From Betaproteobacteria bacterium (GTDB lineage: Bacteria > Pseudomonadota > Gammaproteobacteria > Burkholderiales > Casimicrobiaceae), in contig JADKEV010000003.1 in NCBI GenBank assembly GCA_016717855.1, forward strand, positions 124,001 through 188,000: a stretch of 64,000 nt of DNA, given 5' to 3'. A program made the translations under genes and the position numbers. How positions within the stretch are numbered: position 1 is the first letter of the stretch; each line of letters begins with the position of its first letter. The notes under the pieces are model-generated. The model did not search any database. It had not been told where the DNA came from and saw only the letters and a list, made by a program, of their open reading frames with translations. Below are positions 44,912 to 54,117 of the stretch, piece after piece.

Positions 44912-46363
44912 TCAGATCACGTAGAGGTCAACATACTCGTGGACGGGCATGGCTTCAAGCGCCTTTTGCTTCAGCGACACGGCGAGTATGGCCTGCTGCT
45001 GCCGCGCCGGAAAGCGGCGCGCAAGATTGGTGCGGAACTTCGCTTCCAGCAGCGGGATGCCGTCCCTGCGCCGGCGCGCGTGGCCGATCGGGTACTCGAC
45101 GACGACTTCCTTGAGCGTCTTGCCGTCCTTGAACTCGACCGTCAGCGCATTGGCGATCGAGCGCTTCTCGGGGTCGTGGTAGTCCTTCGTGAACTGCTTG
45201 TCTTCCACGCAGACGATCTTGTCGCGCAGCTTGTCGATGCGCGGATCGCTGGCGACGCCATCCTCGTAGTCGCCCGCGGTCAGGCGGCCGAACAGCAGCG
45301 GCACGGCCACCATGTACTGGATGCAATGATCGCGGTCGGCCGGGTTGTTCAGCGGCCCCTTCTTGTCGATGATGCGGATGCAGGCCTCGTGCGTGCGGAT
45401 GGTGATCCTGGCGATGTCGTCGGGACTCCTGCCGGCCCTGGCCAGTTCGCCGTGCAGCGTCATCGCCGCCTCGACGGCGGTCTGCGCGTGGAACTCCGCC
45501 GGGAACGAGATCTTGAACAGCACGTTCTCCATCACGTAGCTGCCGTACGGACGCTGGAACTTGAACGCGTTGCCCTTGAACAGCACGTCGTAGAAGCCCC
45601 AGGTCTTCGCGGACAGCACCGACGGATAGCCCATCTCGCCGGTCTTCGCGATCAGCGCCAGGCGCACCGCGCGCGAGGTCGCGTCGCCGGCGGCCCACGA
45701 CTTGCGCGAGCCGGTGTTGGGCGAATGGCGGTAGGTGCGCAGCGACTGGCCATCGACCCACGCCAGCGACACCGCGTTGAGGATCTCGTCGCGCGAGAGC
45801 CCCAGCATCTGCGCGACGACGGCGGTGGAGGCCACCTTGACCAGCACCACGTGATCCAGGCCCACCTTGTTGAACGAATTTTCCAGCGCGATGCAGCCCT
45901 GGATTTCATGGGCCTTGATCATCGCGGTGAGCACGTCCTTCATCGTGACCGGCTTCCCGCCCGCCGCGACGGCGTTGCGCGAGAGCCAATCTGCGGTCGC
46001 CAGGATGCCGCCCAGGTTGTCCGACGGATGGCCCCACTCCGCGGCCAGCCACGTGTCGTTGAAATCCAGCCAGCGGATCATCGCGCCGATGTTGAACGCC
46101 GCCTGCACCGGGTCGAGCTGGAACTGCGTGCCCGGAACCTTGGCGCCGTTGGGGACGACGGTGCCCGGCACGATGGGCCCAAGCAGCTTGGTGCACGCGG
46201 GGTACTCGAGCGCCTCGAGGCCGCAGCCCAGCGTGTCGATCAGGCAGTTGCGCGCGGTTTCGTACGCGACGGCGCTCTTGACCTTGTATTTCGCGACGTA
46301 GTCGACGATGTCGACCAGGACGCGGTCGGGCTTGGGACGGACATTGCTGATATGGGAGGACAC
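44912..46363 (-). CDS. prpD: 2-methylcitrate dehydratase
   Basis: A 483-residue enzyme of the methylcitrate cycle dehydrating 2-methylcitrate to 2-methylaconitate. Family segments include YETARNCLIDTLGCGLEAL, NIGAMIRWLDFNDTWLAAEW, AGDATSRAVRLALIA and HYDPEKR-like YHDPEKRSIANALTVEF. Full length compared with PrpD of E. coli. It is iron-sulfur independent. Fifteen bases separate it from prpC upstream on the same strand, so they are in one operon. Confidence 0.95.
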   Translation of the reverse strand: MSSHISNVRPKPDRVLVDIVDYVAKYKVKSAVAYETARNCLIDTLGCGLEALEYPACTKLLGPIVPGTVVPNGAKVPGTQFQLDPVQAAFNIGAMIRWLDFNDTWLAAEWGHPSDNLGGILATADWLSRNAVAAGGKPVTMKDVLTAMIKAHEIQGCIALENSFNKVGLDHVVLVKVASTAVVAQMLGLSRDEILNAVSLAWVDGQSLRTYRHSPNTGSRKSWAAGDATSRAVRLALIAKTGEMGYPSVLSAKTWGFYDVLFKGNAFKFQRPYGSYVMENVLFKISFPAEFHAQTAVEAAMTLHGELARAGRSPDDIARITIRTHEACIRIIDKKGPLNNPADRDHCIQYMVAVPLLFGRLTAGDYEDGVASDPRIDKLRDKIVCVEDKQFTKDYHDPEKRSIANALTVEFKDGKTLKEVVVEYPIGHARRRRDGIPLLEAKFRTNLARRFPARQQQAILAVSLKQKALEAMPVHEYVDLYVI

Positions 46364-46378
46364 GGAAGGCCTTTCTGC

Positions 46379-47527
46379 TTAGCGCTGGGCGATGGGGACG
46401 AACTGCTGATCCTCGGGGCCGACGTAATTTGCGCTGGGCCGGATGATCTTGCCGTCGGTGCGCTGTTCGATCACGTGCGCGCACCAGCCGGAGGTCCGCG
46501 AGATCACGAACAGCGGCGTGAACATCGCCGTGGGCACGCCCATCATGTAATACGAGACGGCCGAGTACCAGTCAAGATTGGCGAACATCTTCTTGGTCTC
46601 CCACATCACCGATTCGAGCCGGACCGCGACGTCGAACATCTTCATGTCGCCGCGCTCGGCGGCCAGGCGCCGCGAAACCTCCTTGATGATCTTGTTGCGC
46701 GGGTCGGCGATCGTGTAGACCGGATGGCCGAAGCCGATGATGACTTCCTTGTTCTCGACGCGGCGGCGGATGTCGGCTTCGGCCGCGTCGGGGCCCGCGT
46801 AGCGGTTCTGGATTTCGAAGGAGACTTCGTTGGCGCCGCCGTGCTTGGGGCCGCGCAGCGCGCCGATGGCGCCGGTAATCGCCGAGTACACGTCGGTGCC
46901 GGTGCCGGTGATGACCCGCGCGGCAAATGTCGAAGCGTTGTACTCGTGCTCGGCATACAGGTTCAGCGACGTGTGCATCGCGCGCACCCACATCTCCGAC
47001 GGCTTCTTGCCGTGCAGCAGGTGCAGGAAGTGGCCGCCGATCGAATCGTCGTCGGTTTCCACGTCGATCCGCCGGCCGTTGGTCGCGTAGTGGTACCAGT
47101 ACAGCAGCATCGAGCCCAGCGAGGCCATCAGCCGGTCGGCGATGTCGCGCGCGCCGGCGTGGTTGTGGTCGTCCTTCTCCGGGAGCGCGCAGCCCAGCAC
47201 CGACACGCCGGTGCGCATCACGTCCATCGGATGCGCCGACGCCGGCAGCTGCTCCAGCGCGGCCTGCAGCGCGGCGGGCAGGCCGCGCAGCGCTCTCAGC
47301 TTCGCCTTGTAGCCTGCGAGCTCGGCGATGGTCGGCAGCTTGCCGTGCACCAGCAGGTAGGCGATTTCCTCGAATTCGCAGGTCTCGGCGATATCGAGTA
47401 TGTCGTAGCCCCGGTAGTGCAGGTCGTTGCCGCTGCGGCCGACGGTGCACAGGGCGGTGTTGCCGGCGACGGTGCCGGAAAGCGCGACGGATTTCTTGGG
47501 TTTGGGTGCTTGCGTTTCAGCAGACAT
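46379..47527 (-). CDS. prpC: 2-methylcitrate synthase
   Basis: A 382-residue citrate-synthase-family enzyme condensing propionyl-CoA with oxaloacetate. VAGNTALCTVGRSGNDLHYRG at the N-terminus, GPKHGGANEVSFE and GFGHPVYTIADPRN are PrpC-like and distinguish it from the longer GltA at 54464. Catalytic histidines are in HGGAN and GHPVY. Start at 47527, after GGGAAA on the coding strand. Between prpB and prpD. Confidence 0.95.
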   Translation of the reverse strand: MSAETQAPKPKKSVALSGTVAGNTALCTVGRSGNDLHYRGYDILDIAETCEFEEIAYLLVHGKLPTIAELAGYKAKLRALRGLPAALQAALEQLPASAHPMDVMRTGVSVLGCALPEKDDHNHAGARDIADRLMASLGSMLLYWYHYATNGRRIDVETDDDSIGGHFLHLLHGKKPSEMWVRAMHTSLNLYAEHEYNASTFAARVITGTGTDVYSAITGAIGALRGPKHGGANEVSFEIQNRYAGPDAAEADIRRRVENKEVIIGFGHPVYTIADPRNKIIKEVSRRLAAERGDMKMFDVAVRLESVMWETKKMFANLDWYSAVSYYMMGVPTAMFTPLFVISRTSGWCAHVIEQRTDGKIIRPSANYVGPEDQQFVPIAQR

Positions 47528-47618
47528 GATGGTGTTTCCCAGGTTCGAGTGATTGACTCGTCGCACGCAACGCGCGTGCTGCGCCGGCGGCCGGTCGCCG
47601 GTCGGCCCTCGCATGCGC

Positions 47619-48509
47619 TCAGGCCGTTTTCTTCGCTGCAAAAAGCTGGTCCAGCTTGCTTTCGTACTCGTTGTAGCCGAGGTAATCGTAGAGTTCCGCG
47701 CGCGTCTGCATGGCGCCGACGACGTTCTTCTGCGTGCCGTCGCGCCGCACCGCCTGATAGACGTTGAGCGCCGCCTTGTTCATCGCGCGGAACGCCGACA
47801 GCGGGTACAGCACGAGGCTGACGTCGGCGCCGGCCAGTTCAAGGACGGTGAACAACGGCGTCGCGCCGAACTCGGTGATGTTGGCCAGGACCGGGACCTT
47901 CACCGCGGCGGCGAATTTCCGGTACATCGCGAGCTCGGTCATCGCTTCGGGAAAGATCATGTCGGCGCCGGCCTCGACGCACAGCACCGCGCGCTCGATC
48001 GCCGCGTCCAGGCCCTCGACGGCCAGCGCGTCGGTGCGTGCCATGATGACGAAGTCCGGATCGGACCGGGCATCGACCGCCGCCTTGATGCGGTCGGTCA
48101 TCTCTTCCCGGGTGACGATTTCCTTGTTCGGCCGGTGGCCGCAGCGCTTCGCGCCGACCTGGTCTTCGATGTGCATTCCGGCCGCGCCGAACCTGATCAT
48201 CGAGCGCGTGGTGCGCGCGATGTTGAACGCGGACGATCCGAAGCCGGTGTCGACGTCGACCAGCACAGGCGTGTCGCAGATGTCGGTGATCCGGCGCAGG
48301 TCGGTGAGCACGTCGTCGAGGTTGCTGATGCCCAGGTCCGGCAGCCCCAGCGACCCGGCGGCGACGCCGCCGCCGGAAATGTAGATGGCCCTGAACCCGG
48401 CGGCGGTTGCCAGCCGGGCATGGTAGGCATTGATCGCGCCGATGACCTGCAGCGGTTTTTCTTCCCGCAATGCGAGACGGAATCTGGCGCCGGGCGAGGC
48501 AGTGTTCAT
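47619..48509 (-). CDS. prpB: 2-methylisocitrate lyase
   Basis: A 296-residue isocitrate-lyase superfamily enzyme splitting 2-methylisocitrate into pyruvate and succinate. Catalytic cysteine C123 is in AKRCGHRP (the KKCGH motif), and the metal-site aspartates are in VDVDTGFGS and HIEDQVGA. The start at 48509 gives MNTASPGARF. Located 163 bases downstream of mdh and upstream of prpC. Confidence 0.95.
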   Translation of the reverse strand: MNTASPGARFRLALREEKPLQVIGAINAYHARLATAAGFRAIYISGGGVAAGSLGLPDLGISNLDDVLTDLRRITDICDTPVLVDVDTGFGSSAFNIARTTRSMIRFGAAGMHIEDQVGAKRCGHRPNKEIVTREEMTDRIKAAVDARSDPDFVIMARTDALAVEGLDAAIERAVLCVEAGADMIFPEAMTELAMYRKFAAAVKVPVLANITEFGATPLFTVLELAGADVSLVLYPLSAFRAMNKAALNVYQAVRRDGTQKNVVGAMQTRAELYDYLGYNEYESKLDQLFAAKKTA

Positions 48510-48672
48510 GCGTGGTCTCTTCCAATGGTCAGGTGCCGGAGCGGCCCGGCGGCATTTCCCGGCACGCCGGTCCGGCCCCGGGGACCGGATCGGCACCCGG
48601 AGGAAGGGTGCTGGCCGCTGCGCGAGTCGCGGGATCGCCACGCGTGCGCGGCTCCCGTCCGCCGCGCGGCGT

Positions 48673-49659
48673 TCAGCCCAGCAGATGCGCGACGCCCGCG
48701 CGTTCTTCTTCCAGTTCCTTCAGCGTGAAACTCATCCGTTCCCTGGAAAACGCGTCGATCTCGAGACCCTTGACGATCTGGTAGTCGCCATTGGCGCAGG
48801 TGACCGGGTAGCCGTACATCGTGTCCAGCGGGATGTCGTAGCTGCCGTCCGAGGCCACGCCCATCGTCACCCAGCGGCCGTTGGTGCCCAGCACCCAGTC
48901 GCGCACGTGGTCGATCGCCGCGTTGGCCGCCGACGCCGCCGACGAGAGCCCGCGCGCGGCGATGATCGCGGCGCCGCGCTTGCCCACCGTGGGAATGAAG
49001 ACGTCCTTGTTCCACGCGTCGTCGTTGATCATCGCCTTGACCGGCTGGCCGGCTATGGTCGCATAGCGGTAGTCGGGATACATCGTCGGCGAATGGTTGC
49101 CCCAGACGATCAGCTTTTCGATGGCGCTGATCGGCTTGCCGGTCTTGGCCGCCAGCTGCGACAGGGCACGGTTGTGGTCCAGTCGCAGCATCGCGGTGAA
49201 GTTCCGCTTGGAGAGATCCGGCGCCGATTTCATCGCGATCCAGGCATTCGTATTGGCGGGGTTGCCCACGACCAGGACCTTGATGTTGCGCGATGCCACG
49301 GCGTTGAGCGCCTTGCCCTGCGCGGTGAAGATCTGCGCATTCGCGGAGAGCAGGTCCTTGCGCTCCATCCCGGGGCCGCGGGGGCGGGCCCCGACCAGCA
49401 GCGCCACATCGGCGTCCTTGAACGCGGTGTTCGGATCGCTGTGCGCGCTCATGCCGGCCAGCAGCGGGAACGCGCAGTCGTCGACTTCCATCATCACGCC
49501 GGCGAGCGCCTTCTGCGCCTTTTCGTCGGGAATCTCCAGCAACTGCAGCGCGACGGGCTGGTCCTTGCCCAGCATTTCGCCACTGGCGATGCGGAACAGC
49601 AGGCTGTAGCCGATCTGGCCGGCGGCGCCGGTGATGGCAACGCGTACGGGAGGTTTCAT
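48673..49659 (-). CDS. mdh: Malate dehydrogenase
   Basis: A 328-residue NAD-dependent enzyme of the long (cytosolic-like) MDH type found in betaproteobacteria. NAD motif GAAGQIGYSLLFRI (11-24), substrate arginines in GARPRGPGMERKD and LRLDHNRAL, and catalytic histidine in VWGNHSPTMYPDYR. Start at 49659 with AGGAG eight bases before. It is the first gene of the minus-strand run and divergent from gntR; the shared 249-base region carries a palindromic operator candidate. Confidence 0.96.
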   Translation of the reverse strand: MKPPVRVAITGAAGQIGYSLLFRIASGEMLGKDQPVALQLLEIPDEKAQKALAGVMMEVDDCAFPLLAGMSAHSDPNTAFKDADVALLVGARPRGPGMERKDLLSANAQIFTAQGKALNAVASRNIKVLVVGNPANTNAWIAMKSAPDLSKRNFTAMLRLDHNRALSQLAAKTGKPISAIEKLIVWGNHSPTMYPDYRYATIAGQPVKAMINDDAWNKDVFIPTVGKRGAAIIAARGLSSAASAANAAIDHVRDWVLGTNGRWVTMGVASDGSYDIPLDTMYGYPVTCANGDYQIVKGLEIDAFSRERMSFTLKELEEERAGVAHLLG

Positions 49660-49847
49660 GGCATGACTCCTGGTGTGTCGTGAGGGAACTGCACCGGGTT
49701 CGCCGGCAGGCGGACCGGAAGGCCCCGGCGCGGGCGTTTCGCGCCCGCGGCGCCGGGATTTCCCGGGCCCGGAGGTCTGCAATCTCCGCCGGAAACCGCA
49801 AAACGGAGTCTACGCCGGCGCCCGATTCCGGTCAACTATGTCTTATG

Positions 49848-49859
49848 TCTTATATAAGA
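49848..49859. promoter_or_regulatory. Candidate GntR operator (TCTTATATAAGA)
   Basis: A perfect 12-base palindrome with an adjacent direct repeat of its left arm (GTCTTAT at 49840 and 49847). This AT-rich site stands out in GC-rich surroundings, 189 bases upstream of mdh and 50 bases before gntR. Palindromes of the CTTATATAAG kind are typical GntR-family targets, so autoregulation and control of mdh-prp is likely. Confidence 0.6.
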
Positions 49860-49871
49860 TACAAGTTTTCA

Positions 49872-49901
49872 TTGGACATGGCGCGCGGCCGCGGGAATAA
49901 T
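49872..49901 (+). promoter_or_regulatory. Possible gntR promoter
   Basis: TTGGAC (49872-49877), 18-base spacer, AATAAT (49896-49901). The -10 ends eight bases before the ATG, so transcription would begin at or near the start codon, implying a leaderless or nearly leaderless mRNA. Another promoter overlapping the palindrome is possible. Confidence 0.35.
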
Positions 49902-49908
49902 AGCGGCC

Positions 49909-50643
49909 ATGAACAGCGCGCCAGGCCCGTCGTTTCAGCCGCTCTACCTGCAGATCAAGGATTTGCTCACGCAAAGCCTGGATGCGGGCGAGTGGAAGCC
50001 GGGCGAATCCATCCCCAGCGAAATCGTGCTCGCCGCGCGCTACAAGGTGAGCCAGGGGACGGTGCGCAATGCCATCGCCGTTCTTGCCGCCGAGAACATC
50101 GTCGTGCGCCGCCAGGGCAAGGGCACGTTCGTCGCCACGCACACCGAGGAGCAATCCTCGCTGTTCCGTTTCCTGCGCATCCGGCGCGCGGACGGCGTCG
50201 ACGAGTATCCGCACAGCCGGCTGCTCGACCTGCGGCGCGGCAAGGCAACCGCCGAAGTCGCGCGCATGTTGCTGCTGCGTCCGGGCGAGGCAGTGATCGT
50301 GTTGCGGCGCGTGCTTGAATATTCCGGCGAGCCGGTCGTGCTGGACGAGATCACGCTGCCCGCCGCCCTGTTCCGGGGCCTGACCCGCGCCCGCTACGAC
50401 GCCTACCGTGGTTCGACCTACAGCTTTTTCGAAACCCAGTTCGGCGTGCGCATGGTCCGCGCCGACGAGCGGATCAAGGCGATCGCCGCCGACGCGACCA
50501 GCGGCGAAATCCTGGACGTCCCGGCGGGAACGCCGTTGCTGGCGGTCGAGCGGGTGGCCTATACCTATGGCGACCGGCCGGTCGAGTGGCGCCGCGGTTT
50601 GTGCACCACAAGAAAACACTATTACCTGAACCAGCTGGGCTAG
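49909..50643 (+). CDS. GntR/HutC-family transcriptional regulator
   Basis: A 244-residue repressor-type regulator. The N-terminal winged helix-turn-helix (about 10-75) has LYLQIKDLLTQSLDAGEWKPG, IPSEIVLAARYKVSQGTVRNA and RRQGKGTFV. The C-terminal ligand-binding UTRA domain (about 95-235) has RVLEYSGEPVVLDEITLPA and ERVAYTYGDRPVEWRRGLC. Placed between mdh-prpBCD and sdhCDAB, it probably senses a TCA or methylcitrate intermediate, as similarly placed GntR regulators do. No Shine-Dalgarno is visible before ATG 49909. Confidence 0.88.
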   Translation: MNSAPGPSFQPLYLQIKDLLTQSLDAGEWKPGESIPSEIVLAARYKVSQGTVRNAIAVLAAENIVVRRQGKGTFVATHTEEQSSLFRFLRIRRADGVDEYPHSRLLDLRRGKATAEVARMLLLRPGEAVIVLRRVLEYSGEPVVLDEITLPAALFRGLTRARYDAYRGSTYSFFETQFGVRMVRADERIKAIAADATSGEILDVPAGTPLLAVERVAYTYGDRPVEWRRGLCTTRKHYYLNQLG

Positions 50644-50703
50644 CAGCCCGTCCGCGGGCGGTTCCTGCCGCGCGCACGCTGGCTCCGGGCGCGGATTTGA
50701 CGT

Positions 50704-50709
50704 TATAAT
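50704..50709 (+). promoter_or_regulatory. -10 element of a probable sdh operon promoter
   Basis: A perfect TATAAT at 50704-50709, 126 bases before sdhC, without a good -35. It would give a leader of about 118 bases, long enough for regulation by a protein or sRNA. Confidence 0.45.
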
Positions 50710-50834
50710 TGACGGGCTTGACGCCGGACAAGAATCCCTCTGGCGATCGGGTTGCTTGTTGCGTTGCAGCATCGACGCCGCGTGCGCAGCCCGCAATTCC
50801 AGGTATCCAGTTCCTTCCGAAATCCGAGGTTTTC

Positions 50835-51245
50835 ATGGCCGCGCCACCTCCGTCTGTTACGCCGCCGCGCCCGCGTCCGGTCTTCCGCAACATCCATGTC
50901 ACCGATCTGGCGCGCTACCGGCTGCCGCTGCCAGGGATCGTGTCGATCCTGCACCGGATCAGCGGGGCGCTGCTGTTCCTGTTCACCTGGCTGCTGCTGT
51001 GGCTGTTGCAGGCCAGCGTAACCGACGCCGCGCAGTTCCGCGCGCTATACGGCAACCCGCTGGTCAAGCTCATCGTGTTCGCGCTGCTGTGGTCGCTGCT
51101 CCACCATCTCTGCGCGGGCATCCGCTACCTGGTGATGGACGTCAGCCACCAGGCGATGGAGCTCAAGGCCGCGCGGCAATCCAGCGCCATCGTCATGGTC
51201 GTCAGCCTGCTCCTGACCATCATCATCGGGGTGAAGCTATGGTGA
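50835..51245 (+). CDS. sdhC: Succinate dehydrogenase cytochrome b556 subunit
   Basis: A 136-residue membrane anchor of complex II. The motif RYRLPLPGIVSILHRISG carries the Ser and Arg of the quinone site, and HHLCAGIRYLVMD contains the heme-ligand histidine; three hydrophobic helices follow. A proline-rich N-terminal leader of about 20 residues precedes them. First gene of sdhCDAB; its stop overlaps the sdhD start. Confidence 0.93.
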   Translation: MAAPPPSVTPPRPRPVFRNIHVTDLARYRLPLPGIVSILHRISGALLFLFTWLLLWLLQASVTDAAQFRALYGNPLVKLIVFALLWSLLHHLCAGIRYLVMDVSHQAMELKAARQSSAIVMVVSLLLTIIIGVKLW

Positions 51246-51589
51246 GGCGCGAGGCGACGGGCGCCCACTATGGGCTCTCCGACTGGCTCATGCAGCGGAT
51301 CACGGCGGTGGTGATCGCGGCGTACCTGGTCCTCCTGCTGGGAGTGCTGCTGTTCACGCCGGGCATGGACCTCGCGATCTGGAAGGCGTTGTTTTCCGAG
51401 CAGATTTTCAAGCTGGCGACTTTCGTCGCGCTGGTCAGCGTGTTCCTGCACGCCTGGGTCGGCATGCGCGACATCATCATGGACTACATCCGCTCCACGG
51501 CCCTGCGCCTGGCGCTCGAAGCGGCGGTGATCGTCGCGCTGCTGTTCTACTCGGGCTGGGCGATACAGATATTGTGGGGACAACGGTAA
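51239..51589 (+). CDS. sdhD: Succinate dehydrogenase hydrophobic anchor subunit
   Basis: A 116-residue three-helix subunit. GLSDWLMQRITAVVIAAYL at the N-terminus and HAWVGMRDIIMDYIR, with the heme-ligand histidine and quinone-site aspartate-tyrosine pair, are typical SdhD. It overlaps sdhC by seven bases and shares TAATG with sdhA, so translation is coupled. Confidence 0.93.
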   Translation: MVRREATGAHYGLSDWLMQRITAVVIAAYLVLLLGVLLFTPGMDLAIWKALFSEQIFKLATFVALVSVFLHAWVGMRDIIMDYIRSTALRLALEAAVIVALLFYSGWAIQILWGQR

Positions 51590-53364
51590 TGGGATTGCCC
51601 GTTCGCAAATTCGATGCGCTGGTCGTGGGCGCCGGCGGCGCGGGGATGCGCGCCTCGCTCCAGCTGGCCGAGGCCGGCTTGTCGGTCGCCGTGCTCTCCA
51701 AGGTCTTTCCGACGCGCTCGCACACGGTGGCGGCGCAGGGCGGCATCGGCGCCTCGCTGGGCAACATGAGCGATGACAACTGGTACTGGCACATGTTCGA
51801 CACCGTCAAGGGCTCGGACTACCTGGGCGACCAGGACGCGATCGAGTTCATGTGCCGCGAAGCCCCCAAGGTCGTCTACGAGCTGGAGCACTTCGGGATG
51901 CCGTTCGATCGCAACGCCGACGGCACGATCTACCAGCGCCCGTTCGGCGGGCATTCCGCCAACTTCGGCGAAAAGCCGGTCGCGCGCGCATGCGCCGCGG
52001 CGGACCGGACCGGCCACGCGCTGTTGCACACGCTGTACCAGCGCAACATCCGCGCGCGCACGCAGTTTTTCGTCGAGTGGATGGCGCTGGACCTGATCCG
52101 CGACGCCGACGGCGACGTGCTGGGCGTGACCGCGCTGGAAATCGAAACCGGCGAGGTGTGGATGCTGCAGGCCAAGACCACGCTGTTCGCCACCGGCGGC
52201 GCCGGCCGCATTTTCGCCGCGTCGACCAATGCGTTCATCAACACCGGCGACGGCCTGGGGATGACCGCGCGCGCGGGGCTCCCGCTCGAGGACATGGAAT
52301 TCTGGCAGTTCCACCCGACCGGCGTGGCCGGCGCGGGCGTGCTGATCACCGAGGGCGTGCGCGGCGAGGGCGGAATCCTGCTCAACTGCAACGGCGAGCG
52401 TTTCATGGAGCGCTATGCGCCAACGCTCAAAGACCTGGCGCCGCGCGATTTCGTCTCGCGCTCGATGGACCAGGAAATCAAGGAGGGGCGCGGCTGCGGT
52501 CCCGACAAGGACTACGTGCTGCTCAAGCTCGACCACCTGGGACCCGAGGTGATCCTCAAGCGGCTGCCCTCGATCCACGAAATCGCGGTCAAGTTTGCGA
52601 ACGTCGACTGCACGCGGGAACCGATCCCGGTGGTGCCGACGATCCACTACCAGATGGGCGGCATCCCGACCAACTACCACGGCCAGGTTGTCGCGCCGCG
52701 GGATGGCGACCCGGAGGCCGTGGTCAGCGGTTTCTATGCGATCGGCGAGTGCGCCTGCGTGTCGGTGCACGGCGCGAACCGGCTGGGGACCAACTCGCTG
52801 CTGGATCTGCTGGTCTTCGGCCGGGCGGCCGGGAATCACATCGTCGACTTTCACCAGCGGAACAAGGAACACAAGCCGCTGCCCCGCGACGCGGCGGACC
52901 TGGCGCTGTCGCGCCTGGCGCGGCTGGATGGCGCGGCCGCCGCACGGGGCGCGGGCGAACAGACGCAAGACGTGGGCAACGCGCTGCGCCGGACCATGCA
53001 GGCGCACTGCGGCGTGTTCCGGAACGACGAACTGCTGACCAGCGGCGTTTCCAAAGTGATGGAAATCGCCGAGCAGGTGCGGCGGATCGCGATCGGCGAC
53101 AAGAGCAAGGTGTTCAACACCGCGCGGGTCGAGGCGCTGGAGGTCGAGAACCTGATCGAGGTCGCGCAGGCGACCATCGTGTCCGCACAGGCGCGGCAGG
53201 AGTCGCGCGGCGCGCACGCGCGCTCGGACTTCGACCAGCGCGACGACGCCAACTGGCACAAGCACACGCTATGGCACCGCGCGGGAAACCGGCTGTCGTA
53301 CAAGCCGGTGCACATGAAACCGCTGACGGTGGACTCGTTTCCGCCCAAGGCCAGGACGTTCTAG
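51589..53364 (+). CDS. sdhA: Succinate dehydrogenase flavoprotein subunit
   Basis: A 591-residue subunit oxidising succinate to fumarate. FAD-binding GAGGAGMRASLQLAEAG, the covalent FAD histidine in SHTVAAQGGI, the active-site segment QFHPTGVAGAGVLITEG, and GECACVSVHGANRLGTNSLL. The C-terminus HMKPLTVDSFPPKARTF is conserved. The ATG at 51589 overlaps the sdhD stop as TAATG; an in-frame ATG-less GTG-type extension upstream is not conserved. Confidence 0.97.
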   Translation: MGLPVRKFDALVVGAGGAGMRASLQLAEAGLSVAVLSKVFPTRSHTVAAQGGIGASLGNMSDDNWYWHMFDTVKGSDYLGDQDAIEFMCREAPKVVYELEHFGMPFDRNADGTIYQRPFGGHSANFGEKPVARACAAADRTGHALLHTLYQRNIRARTQFFVEWMALDLIRDADGDVLGVTALEIETGEVWMLQAKTTLFATGGAGRIFAASTNAFINTGDGLGMTARAGLPLEDMEFWQFHPTGVAGAGVLITEGVRGEGGILLNCNGERFMERYAPTLKDLAPRDFVSRSMDQEIKEGRGCGPDKDYVLLKLDHLGPEVILKRLPSIHEIAVKFANVDCTREPIPVVPTIHYQMGGIPTNYHGQVVAPRDGDPEAVVSGFYAIGECACVSVHGANRLGTNSLLDLLVFGRAAGNHIVDFHQRNKEHKPLPRDAADLALSRLARLDGAAAARGAGEQTQDVGNALRRTMQAHCGVFRNDELLTSGVSKVMEIAEQVRRIAIGDKSKVFNTARVEALEVENLIEVAQATIVSAQARQESRGAHARSDFDQRDDANWHKHTLWHRAGNRLSYKPVHMKPLTVDSFPPKARTF

Positions 53365-53388
53365 ACGCCGCCCGCCGCTGGAGAAAAG

Positions 53389-54084
53389 ATGAAATTCAGG
53401 ATCTACCGCTACGACCCCGACCGCGACGCCGCGCCGCGCATGCAGGACTACGACGTGGCGCTGGAGCCCACGGACAAGATGCTGCTCGACGCGCTGATGC
53501 GCGTGAAGCAGGTCGACGACTCGGTGTCGTTCCGCCGCTCGTGCCGCGAGGGGGTCTGCGGCTCAGACGCGATGAACATCAACGGACGGAACGGACTGGC
53601 CTGCATCACCAACCTCAAGGACATCAAGGAACCGGTGGAGCTGCGCCCGCTGCCCGGCCTGCCCGTGGTCCGCGACCTGATCGTGGACATGAGCCACTTT
53701 TTCAAGCAGTACCATTCGATCAAGCCCTACCTGGTCGACGAGGCGACGCCCCCGGAAAAGGAACGGCTGCAGTCGCCGGCGGACCGCGAGGAGCTCGACG
53801 GCCTGTACGAATGCATCCTGTGCGCGTGCTGCTCGACGGCCTGCCCGTCGTTCTGGTGGAATCCGGACAAGTTCGTCGGGCCGGCGGGGCTGCTGGCCGC
53901 GTACCGCTTCATTGCCGACAGCCGCGACCAGGCCCTCAACGAGCGGCTGGACAACCTCGAGGATCCCTACCGGCTGTTCCGCTGTCACACGATCATGAAT
54001 TGCGTGGACGTATGCCCGAAGGGGCTGAATCCGTCCAAGGCCATCGGGAAAATCAAGGAAATCATGGTCAGGCGGACTGTCTAG
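53389..54084 (+). CDS. sdhB: Succinate dehydrogenase iron-sulfur subunit
   Basis: A 231-residue subunit with three iron-sulfur clusters. The [2Fe-2S] ligands are C52, C57, D60 and C72 (SCREGVCGSD and NGLAC). The [4Fe-4S] and [3Fe-4S] ligands are in CILCACCSTACPSFWW and CHTIMNCVDVCPKGLNP. Located 24 bases after sdhA with GGAGAA before its ATG. Confidence 0.97.
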   Translation: MKFRIYRYDPDRDAAPRMQDYDVALEPTDKMLLDALMRVKQVDDSVSFRRSCREGVCGSDAMNINGRNGLACITNLKDIKEPVELRPLPGLPVVRDLIVDMSHFFKQYHSIKPYLVDEATPPEKERLQSPADREELDGLYECILCACCSTACPSFWWNPDKFVGPAGLLAAYRFIADSRDQALNERLDNLEDPYRLFRCHTIMNCVDVCPKGLNPSKAIGKIKEIMVRRTV

Positions 54085-54117
54085 GGATTGATTTAGGACA
54101 ATCCCGGACATGAAAAT

